A stretch of DNA of 64,000 nucleotides from Clostridium sp. (GTDB taxonomy: Bacteria > Bacteroidota > Bacteroidia > Bacteroidales > Bacteroidaceae): NCBI GenBank assembly GCA_023663705.1, contig JAMPGY010000004.1, positions 1 through 64,000 of the forward strand, given 5' to 3'. Below the pieces are notes generated by a model. The model was not told the origin of the DNA and made no database searches. It was given only the letters and a program-made list of their open reading frames with translations. The first letter of the stretch is position 1. Every line of letters starts with the position of its first letter. The translations under genes were made by a program, and so were the position numbers. This document shows, piece by piece, positions 8,792 through 20,300 of this stretch.

Positions 8792-9076
8792 TTTCTTTTA
8801 TATTTATTGGTGAATAATTGGTTTTCGGTTGTTGTCTTGCGTGGCATGGACGGAATGAGATATGGACTACCCACTCTCTCCGCTTTGCGGCGAGGCTGGC
8901 TTTTATTTTATTGGCTTAATGAAAAAGAAAAATCTTTCTTTCATGCGGCTTGTTGGTTTTTAGGGTTTGTTCAGCTCAACACAAAAGAAAGAAGAGAAGT
9001 TTTCGTTTCCAATTGTTCGGAACTCTCTGTCATGTACAGCTGCCGCAAAGGTATACCATTTTTCTGTATCAGCAAA
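8792..9076 (-). promoter_or_regulatory. promoter-leader cassette, copy B
   Basis: Near-consensus promoter on the minus strand: TTTG (9073-9076), 19 nt, TACCTTTG (9046-9053). The ~250-nt leader contains the tiny ORF MKERFFFFIKPIK (8903-8944, minus) and the string REFRTIGNENFSSFFCVE in an upstream frame. TCTTTCTTT on the plus strand at the tiny ORF can pair with AAAGAAAGA about 45 nt away. Most diverged of the three copies, yet promoter spacing and tiny ORF are kept. It drives the NVEALA-like gene and the lipoprotein after it. The 138 bp from 9077 to 9214 show nothing further. Confidence 0.68.
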
Positions 9077-9214
9077 TATTAGCGTATGTTTTATTTGATT
9101 TGCAAGCAAAAAAATGTTTGCCGGATATGGTTTTTGTGTATCGAATGGTAGGAAAACGGTGTCATATTTATGAAATTTACAACTTTTCTGTTGGGCTGAA
9201 GATGTGTTGTTTTA

Positions 9215-9809
9215 TCAGAAGGGTTCGATGTCCATTATCATCAGTATGGGGTTGTTCTCCTCGGTCATGGTGGAGAGCAGTCGGCGTTCCTCCTCGGTGA
9301 GTTGGTTGTTCCAATAAAAGTCATATTGCTGTTCGGTTCTCATCTGTTTCACTCTGTTGTTGTTCCGAATCAGATCAAACGGCTGCAGAACATTGACGAA
9401 GGACGATTCGTTGAAGGTAAACATGGGGCGGTTGTAGCTTCTTTCGGCAAATTGTTTGTAGTAAGGTTTCCCGTACACGCAATGTCCCGTGGATAGACAA
9501 TACAACAGTCTGTTTCCTCCCGATACCTCTGTATACAGAAAGTCCTTCGTTAGTGTGTGTTCCCCAATGGAATGAATGGTTCCTTCCTGTCTTTTTTTGT
9601 ATTCATCGATCCTGATTTATGGCTCCCTCTGTCACCAGTTGCATGCAGGGGTATTGGTTTTTGATGGGCAACATTAAGGTGGAGTCTCCTATGCTGCTGC
9701 CGGCAAGTGGCCCGATTTCTATCGTGTTGGTGCTCCTGCAGGAGGAAACGGTCAGGAAAACAAGGAACACGTAAAGGGAAGTCTGTTTAATGTTTCCGGT
9801 CTTTTTCAT
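9215..9809 (-). pseudogene. deletion remnant of a six-bladed beta-propeller lipoprotein (paralogue 5)
   Basis: The N-terminal part (9603-9809) encodes MKKTGNIKQTSLYVFLVF and on to VTEGAI, nearly identical to paralogue 2, then runs into NQDR and a stop. In another frame, sequence matching DEYKKRQEG, LYCLSTGHCVYGKP, VLQPFDLIR and the common end TMTEENNPILMIMDIEPF continues to 9215. About 0.7 kb of propeller is missing compared with a ~1290-bp intact copy, and the junction shifts frame. The leader (copy C) is kept. The N-terminal fragment could still be translated as a short lipopeptide of about 68 residues; there is no sign that this is functional. Confidence 0.82.
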
Positions 9810-10040
9810 ACGTCTGCTATTTTAGTAAGTTAATAAAAAATCCTGTTTCAGTCCGCCTCTGTGGGGGCTGTTTTTGGGTCTTATCGGCTTGATGAAAAAG
9901 AGTAGTCTTTCTTTCATGTAGCTAATAACGCTGTTTTGCTCAACACAAAAGAAAGCAGAGAAATATTCGTTCCCGATAGTTCGGAACTCCCCGTTATGTC
10001 TAACGATGATAAAGTTACGTTGTTTTTCGGTATTTGCAGA
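9810..10040 (-). promoter_or_regulatory. promoter-leader cassette, copy C
   Basis: Nearly the same sequence as copy A. The promoter is TCTG (10037-10040), 19 nt, TAACTTTA (10010-10017) on the minus strand. The tiny ORF at 9822-9917 (minus) begins MKERLLFFIKPIRPKNSP and runs to 31 residues because indels change the frame after PKN. It leads into the deletion remnant at 9215-9809, so its present output is probably non-functional. High identity with copy A supports a recent duplication that included promoter, leader and the start of the lipoprotein gene. Confidence 0.62.
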
Positions 10041-10106
10041 TACTTTGGCTTGTATTTTTGTATGCGGAATTTTTATTAATCTGCCAATGTCTTTTTTGCG
10101 GGCGGC

Positions 10107-10703
10107 TCACAGTAGCAGCCATCCGGCGGCTCCGCACATCAGGATGAGCGATATGGGGTTGATGCGGTAGGTGTGACTGCCCACGAGGGTGAAGACGAAC
10201 AGGAAGCAGCTGATGCCGAACTGCCACGGGGAGTCGGAAGGCGTGCTGAAATTGTCCTCAGTGAGAAGTAGCAGGGCGGCGGCGGCCAGCAGACCCACCA
10301 CAGCGGGGCGCAGCCCTCGGAACACGCATTCCACCACGGGGTGGTTCTTATACTTCATGAAGTACTTGCTGATAATCACCATCAGGACGAACGACGGCAA
10401 CACCACTGCCAATGTGGCCGTCAGACTGCCCAACATGCCCATACCATGTCCCATGCCGGCGTTCATTACGCTGGAGTAGCCCACATAGGTGGCCGAGTTG
10501 ATGCCGATGGGTCCGGGCGTCATCTGGCTCAGTGCTACAATGTCGGTGAACTGTCCGGGCGTGAGCCATCCGTGGCGCGTCACCACCTCGCCTTGAATGA
10601 GCGACAGCATGGCATATCCCCCGCCGAAGCCGAAGAGGCCTATCTTGGCAAAGGTGTAGAACAACTGTAGAAAAAGCAAAGTCTGTATCATGGTCGGTGT
10701 CAT
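10107..10703 (-). CDS. chromate transporter family protein, second half-size subunit
   Basis: A 198-residue membrane protein of the CHR (ChrA) family in its short, single-domain form. It shows FAKIGLFGFGGGYAMLSLI near the N-terminus, the MTPGPIGINSATYVGY motif and FRGLRPAVVGL, all typical of one ChrA half. Short CHR proteins usually come as adjacent pairs that together equal one full-length ChrA. The start overlaps the stop of the other half by 4 bp (ATGA), supporting this start and coupled translation. Substrate: chromate efflux is known for long ChrA proteins, but the ion moved by short pairs in gut Bacteroidales is not certain. Confidence 0.85.
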   Translation of the reverse strand: MTPTMIQTLLFLQLFYTFAKIGLFGFGGGYAMLSLIQGEVVTRHGWLTPGQFTDIVALSQMTPGPIGINSATYVGYSSVMNAGMGHGMGMLGSLTATLAVVLPSFVLMVIISKYFMKYKNHPVVECVFRGLRPAVVGLLAAAALLLLTEDNFSTPSDSPWQFGISCFLFVFTLVGSHTYRINPISLILMCGAAGWLLL

Positions 10704-11248
10704 TCGTTATCGTCGGTTTGTACATACCGGCCGTAGAGGTATCCCCCCAGTCCGGCGGCAATGATGATATAGATGGGCGACACGCCGAATTGCCAGATGA
10801 GCAGGGCGGCCACCACGGGGATCCACACATTGGTGCGGGTAATGCGTGCACCGCGCGCCATCTTGAACACCGGAGCGGCAATGAGCGCCACTACGGCCGG
10901 GCGTATGCCCCGGAAGATGCTCTCCACCGTGGCGTTTCCCCGCAACTGTTGGAAGAACAGCGCGATGCACAGCATGATGACGAACGCGGGCAGTATGGTG
11001 CCCAGCGTGCAGGCCAGACTGCCGCGCACGCCGCGCAACTTGTAGCCGATGAAGATGCTGATGTTGACGGCGAATATGCCGGGGCAACTCTGAGCGATGG
11101 CCATCAGATCGAGAAACTCCTCCTTGCCTACCCATCGTTTCTTCTCCACCACGTCGGCCTCGATGAGGGGGATCATGGCATATCCGCCGCCAATGGTGAA
11201 GAGGCCGATGCGCATGAAGGTGAGAAAACTGTCGAGATAGATATTCAT
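10700..11248 (-). CDS. chromate transporter family protein, first half-size subunit
   Basis: A 182-residue partner of the gene that follows, with FLTFMRIGLFTIGGGYAMIP, the SCPGIFAVNISIFIGY motif (the PGP-region counterpart) and FRGIRPAVVALI. About six hydrophobic segments. The longest frame begins at a TTG (11281) inside the promoter's -7 box, so I use ATG 11248 (MNIYLDSFLTF). The two subunits differ in the PG motif and probably form the two unequal halves of one antiparallel transporter, as known for paired short CHR proteins. Confidence 0.83.
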   Translation of the reverse strand: MNIYLDSFLTFMRIGLFTIGGGYAMIPLIEADVVEKKRWVGKEEFLDLMAIAQSCPGIFAVNISIFIGYKLRGVRGSLACTLGTILPAFVIMLCIALFFQQLRGNATVESIFRGIRPAVVALIAAPVFKMARGARITRTNVWIPVVAALLIWQFGVSPIYIIIAAGLGGYLYGRYVQTDDNE

Positions 11249-11278
11249 GTTCCGTGTGTGAGATGTTGAAAACGTAGG

Positions 11279-11286
11279 CAAAGGTA
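11279..11286 (-). promoter_or_regulatory. -7 promoter box for the chromate transporter pair
   Basis: Minus-strand TACCTTTG, a full match to TAnnTTTG, about 30 bp upstream of the ATG at 11248. No -33 box at the usual distance. Confidence 0.55.
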
Positions 11287-11403
11287 GCTAAAAAACGTGA
11301 CACTGGATTCGTATCCGGCGCTTTTCTCGCCTTTGGGGCTTCGATTCACGCTGTATTTTGCACTTTTTCCGCTCATTCATAGCGGTTATGTCTCTTTTTA
11401 TTG

Positions 11404-11411
11404 TATATTTG
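11404..11411 (+). promoter_or_regulatory. -7 promoter box for the GH2 gene
   Basis: TATATTTG, matching TAnnTTTG, 78 bp before the start at 11490. The -33 region is not recognisable. Confidence 0.5.
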
Positions 11412-11468
11412 CCCGTTGTGCACACTGTTTCCCCGTTTTGAAGGGAGTGGAGCGCAAAGTGAAAATAA

Positions 11469-15833
<4,365 letters not shown>

Positions 15834-15892
15834 CGAACCCTCTTTGCGCTCTCTTCTCTCCCGCTTGGAGAGGAGAGGCGCTCTTCCGATAA

Positions 15893-15930
15893 CACGGCAG
15901 CCCGCATCCCTCGCGATGCGGGCTGCCGTG
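15893..15930 (+). terminator. hairpin terminator after the GH2 gene
   Basis: Fifteen-base perfect arms CACGGCAGCCCGCAT and ATGCGGGCTGCCGTG around an 8-nt loop, 60 bp past the stop. Followed by a short T-rich stretch (CTGTTTG). Confidence 0.7.
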
Positions 15931-15975
15931 CTGTTTGTCGTAAGCAAAACTTAACCTAAGTTTGGATTTTATCTG

Positions 15976-16006
15976 TTGTGGATTCAAGGTGAATCCCGTA
16001 TCTTTG
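15976..16006 (+). promoter_or_regulatory. promoter of the thioredoxin gene
   Basis: TTG (15976-15978), 20 nt, TATCTTTG (15999-16006), 35 bp before the ATG. Good Bacteroidetes match. Confidence 0.65.
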
Positions 16007-16041
16007 GCTGGTGAATAACAACCCGATAAAATTAGAATCGT

Positions 16042-16374
16042 ATGGAAAATATCAAGACCTATCTTCCCCACCTGAGGGGATATGACTTCACGGGGCGCAT
16101 ACCCGTGGTAATCGACTTTTATGCCACATGGTGTGGCCCGTGCAAGGCCTTGGCTCCGGTGTTGGAACGCGTGGCTCAGGAGTATGAGGGGCGTGTGAAA
16201 GTGCTCAAGGTGGACGTGGACAAGAACAGCGCACTGGCCACGGCCGCCGGCATCCGCTCCGTGCCCACGCTCTTCTTCATCGATCTGGAGGGCAACATCG
16301 AACGCATATCCGGCGCGCTGCCCTACGGCGAACTGGTGCGTCGCATGGAGGCACTTGTCTCGGCTGCCCGATAG
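16042..16374 (+). CDS. trxA: thioredoxin
   Basis: A 110-residue single-domain thioredoxin with the active site ATWCGPCK (Cys31, Cys34), the cis-Pro region RSVPTLFFID and no signal peptide, so cytoplasmic. It keeps protein thiols reduced with thioredoxin reductase, which is not in this window. It has its own promoter and terminator between two exported enzymes. The symbol is given by family; the genome may hold other thioredoxins. Confidence 0.88.
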   Translation: MENIKTYLPHLRGYDFTGRIPVVIDFYATWCGPCKALAPVLERVAQEYEGRVKVLKVDVDKNSALATAAGIRSVPTLFFIDLEGNIERISGALPYGELVRRMEALVSAAR

Positions 16375-16391
16375 AGAGAGTGGTGTGAAGG

Positions 16392-16418
16392 CGCGGCTTC
16401 TGGGGATAGCCGCGTTTT
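16392..16418 (+). terminator. rho-independent terminator after thioredoxin
   Basis: CGCGGCT (16392-16398), 9-nt loop, AGCCGCG (16408-16414), then TTTT. Lies 17 bp past the stop. Confidence 0.8.
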
Positions 16419-16584
16419 CACATCTTATTGTATCGGTTGTGTCAACGAAGGTGCAGTGTGTAAAAATGCTGAAATATTCAAATCCTTGTATAAATGAATG
16501 GTGTTTTGAATTTATTTTCTTTATGCTTGTGTAATTTTGAAATAAAAGAAAATAAGACTGATATTGTGTTTTTTTAATGTGTTG

Positions 16585-16616
16585 TTTGTTTATTAACTGT
16601 ATTATACATATCTTTA
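16585..16616 (+). promoter_or_regulatory. promoter of the small exported protein gene
   Basis: TTTG (16585-16588), 20 nt, TATCTTTA (16609-16616), one base off consensus. The surrounding 16420-16600 is very AT-rich and has no gene. Confidence 0.5.
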
Positions 16617-16640
16617 CGGCTCATCAATAATCAAACAATA

Positions 16641-17249
16641 ATGATGAGCAGAATCTTAATCCTTTTGATGGCATTCGGGCTGTATATGTCCAATGTCTTG
16701 CTGGCGCAGAACGGTTCGGAACGTGTTGTGAAGGCTGTTGTTGATGATTCTTGGGAGGGTAAGCCTGTAATAGATGCGGTGTTTTTGACAAAGTTAATAT
16801 ATGATGGTAATGGTTGTTATACCATTAACTACACTGCAAGATATAAAGGTGCAAATTATGTTTTTGTCTCTTTGAAAGAAGAGTATAATGCCATGCTGAG
16901 ATGTGAATTCTTTTATACCCCTTCAGTCTTGCATGGTAGTGTGAACTCGATTATACCTTCTGTATACGTGTGGTTATACGTAAAGGCTGTAAACGACTAT
17001 GGCGAGGCCGTGTACACGGTGGAGATTCCCCCGTACCCGGATGAAATACCCGGGAAGGATGCGAGCGGGATAGAGTCTGTGTCGGGTGATGGAGAGTATG
17101 ACGCCATCCGTGTGTACAATCTGCATGGTGGTTGCATGGGCTGCGTAAAGAGCAAGGCCGACATGTCCGGTTGGGCCTCGGGGATATATCTGCTGAAGTA
17201 TTGCAAGGGTGGTGTCTGCTTGAAAACGGAGAAATACGCCAAGCGGTAA
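16641..17249 (+). CDS. small exported protein with T9SS-type C-terminus, function unknown
   Basis: A 202-residue protein with a signal peptide cleaved near LLAQN and a C-terminal ~50 residues (IRVYNLHGGCMGCVKSKAD, then ASGIYLLKY and KTEKYAKR) that resemble a type A T9SS sorting domain. The middle ~120 residues form a probable beta-sandwich with no family I recognise. The gene is noticeably lower in GC than its neighbours. It has its own promoter and sits just upstream of the GH89 gene. The start could be either of two consecutive ATGs. Function unknown; cargo of the same export route as the neighbouring glycosidases is likely. Confidence 0.7.
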   Translation: MMSRILILLMAFGLYMSNVLLAQNGSERVVKAVVDDSWEGKPVIDAVFLTKLIYDGNGCYTINYTARYKGANYVFVSLKEEYNAMLRCEFFYTPSVLHGSVNSIIPSVYVWLYVKAVNDYGEAVYTVEIPPYPDEIPGKDASGIESVSGDGEYDAIRVYNLHGGCMGCVKSKADMSGWASGIYLLKYCKGGVCLKTEKYAKR

Positions 17250-17303
17250 AGTGAATTTCTCTCTTTTCTTTTCATAAAAAAAGGTAATTCGGGAATTTAT
17301 CTG

Positions 17304-17311
17304 TATATTTG
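17304..17311 (+). promoter_or_regulatory. -7 promoter box for the GH89 gene
   Basis: TATATTTG, a full TAnnTTTG match. The transcript would begin just before the upstream ATG at 17329, which favours the later start at 17368. Confidence 0.55.
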
Positions 17312-17367
17312 TCCGTTAGGACGATACTATGACTATTGTTGAATTAACCCTAAATAAAAAGAAAAAT

Positions 17368-20300
17368 ATGAGAAAACGTATCCATTTGCTGTGCATGCTG
17401 CTGGTGGGCGCCGTGGCGCTGCGGGCGGCAGACACCGATGCCGTGGTGAGACTGCTGGAGAGAATAGGCGGAGCCGGTACGGCGGAACGCTTTGAACTGG
17501 TGGTGGACAAGAGTCTGGCCGAGAACGGGAAAGACGTGTTCGTGATTGCGCCCGGCGACGGAAAACCCTGCATCAAGGGCAACACTGTGCTGAGTCTGTC
17601 CACCGGCGTGAACTGGTATCTCAACCATGTGGCTCACGTCAATCTGGCGTGGAATCAGCTGACGACAGACCTCAGCAGCGTGGCGCTGCCCGTGCCCGAC
17701 CGGGAGGAGAAACACGTGTCCACAGCCGACTATCGCTACTACCTCAACTACTGCACCTTCTCCTATTCCATGGCCTTCTGGACCTGGGAGCGCTGGGAAC
17801 AGGAGATAGACTGGATGGCTCTGCGCGGCATCAACATGCCGCTGGCGCTGGTGGGCGCAGATGTGGTGTGGCGCAACGTGCTGCTCGAACTGGGCTACAC
17901 CGACACAGAGATAAACGACTTCGTGGCCGGTCCCGGATTTCAAGCCTGGTGGCTGATGAACAACATGGAGGGGTGGGGAGGCCCCAATAAATCCTGGTGG
18001 TACGAACGGCAGGAGAAGTTAGCCAAGAACATCCTGACCCGCATGCGCGAACTGGGCATGACCCCCGTGCTGCCCGGCTACAGCGGTATGGCACCCAGCA
18101 ACGTGTCCTCCAAACTGGGCTGGCAGGTGTCCGACCCCGGTTCGTGGTGCTACTTCCGTCGCCCTGCCTTCATCGTGCCCACGAGCGACAACTTCACCCG
18201 CATGGCCGAACTCTACTACAAACATCTCGAAGCCCTGATGGGCGTGTCGCCCTACTACAGCATGGATCCTTTCCATGAGGGCGGAAACACCTCGGGCGTG
18301 GACCTGCCGGCGGCCTACACCGCCATCCAGCGCGAGATGGACAAGGTGAACCCCGACGCGAAGTGGGTGATACAGAGTTGGAACGAGAATCCGCGCCGCG
18401 AGTGCCTGCAGACGATAAAGCCCGGCAAGTTGGTTGTGCTCGATCTCTTTTCGGACGGCACACCCAAGTGGGGCAACTATGGCGAGCATGAATTCGTTTA
18501 CTGCATGCTCCACAACTTCGGCGGACGAGTGGGGATGCACGGACGTCTGGCCAAGACGATGGACGGCTATCACGAGGCCATGCAGACCAAACCCGCCTGC
18601 ATGAAAGGCGTGGGAGCCACGCCCGAGGGTATTGAGACCAACCCCGTGCTCTACGATGCCCTGTTCGAGTTGCCCTGGCGCAGCCAATGCACGGCGGACG
18701 AGTGGCTGGCCGAATACGTGAAAGCCCGTTACGGCACCGAGGGATGCACCGAGGCGGCCGAGGCCTGGGCGCTGCTCAACCGTTCGGCCTACAACTGTCA
18801 GACCGGTCAGCAGGGAACCACCGAGCCGGTAATCTGTGCCCGCCCCAACCTGACGGTCAACTCCGTGTCCACCTGGAGCAGCGCACGCATCTACTACGAC
18901 AAAGAAGATATTATACAGGCCGCAGCCCGGCTGCTGAAAGCCAAGGAGCAGTTGAGCGGCGTGAACTATCGCTACGATCTGGTGGACGTGGTGCGTCAGG
19001 CCGTGACCGACCGCGCCAACGGACTCCTCAAACAAGTGAAGGCCGCCTATGATGCCGGCGACAAGAGCGACTTCCAATTCAAGAAAGACCAGTTCCTGCA
19101 ACTCATCCTCGACCAAGACCGTCTGCTGGCCACCTGTCCGGAATTCCGTTTGGGACGTTGGACGCAGATGGCGCGCGACGTGACCGATGAGGCCGTGGGC
19201 GCAAGCGGCGACAAAAATTGGATGGAGTGGAACGCACGCACGCAGATTACCGTGTGGGGGCCGCGCAGTTCGGCCAACAGCGGCGGACTGCACGACTACT
19301 CCAACCGCGAATGGAGCGGACTGCTCAAGGACTTCCACTATGAGCGTTGGAAAACCTATTTCGACAATCTGACGGCCGGCACCGCACAGCCCGACTGGTT
19401 TGCCGTGGAGGAAGCCTGGACCAAGGACTACACCAAGCAATATACCGCTCGGGCCGAGGGAGATGCCGTGGCCGTGGCGCAGGAAGTGTTCGACCGCTAT
19501 TTCGCCCGCTTCGGCGGGGAGGGCGATGCTCATTACTTTGCTTATGGCGAAGAAGCCGATATGCGCGCCACGGTTTCCTTCCGTGGATGGCGGGGCGAGG
19601 CGTTCACCAGCCCGGTAGGCCTGCCCGACGGCGTGGAGGGGAAACTGTCTGTAGACCTCAACAACAACGGTCTGTATGATGCCGGCGAAACGTTTGACGG
19701 ACTGACTTTCGCCGTGCCCAAACAAGCCACTACGGCTGCCGTACGTGCCCTGCTGACCCTGACCGATAGCACCAAAATCACCTTTACACTGGTGATTGCC
19801 GACCGTGTGACCGAACCCCGCACCGTGACGGTGAAGACCGCTGATGCAGGAACCGGCACCGTGGCCATCCGTGGAGCGGAGGGCAACAGTATCACCACGA
19901 TGGACGACGTGACCCTGACGGCTACCGCCGCAGCGGGCTATGACTTCACCTCATGGACCAATGCGGCCGGTGAGGTGGTGAGCCGCTCGGCCACGTTCAC
20001 TTACTACGGAAAGGCCGACGAGACCTTCACGGCCCACTTTCTGGTGAACAAATGGGGACAACCAGAGGAAAACAAGAGCGAGTGGAGCACTATAAACGAC
20101 TACCAGCAGTATGTGAGCGAGATGACCTTCACCCGCAAGGGCCAGGAGGCCAAGGTGATTTACACGACATCGGCCTGCCCCGAGAACCTGTTCGTCACGG
20201 TGCCCGAAGTGGTGGATGTGGCGCGCGGCGGAAGTTTCCGGCTGGACTGGCAGGATCCCAACGGATCGGGACTGAGCTATTGCCGCCTGTCGGCCTATAT

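Noticed and set aside
17329-17367. Upstream start for the GH89 protein
   Set aside because: The ATG is about ten bases from the predicted transcript start and adds 13 residues before a clean signal peptide beginning at 17368.
18019-19725. 568-codon open frame on the minus strand
   Set aside because: Antisense to the GH89 catalytic region, without recognisable motifs.
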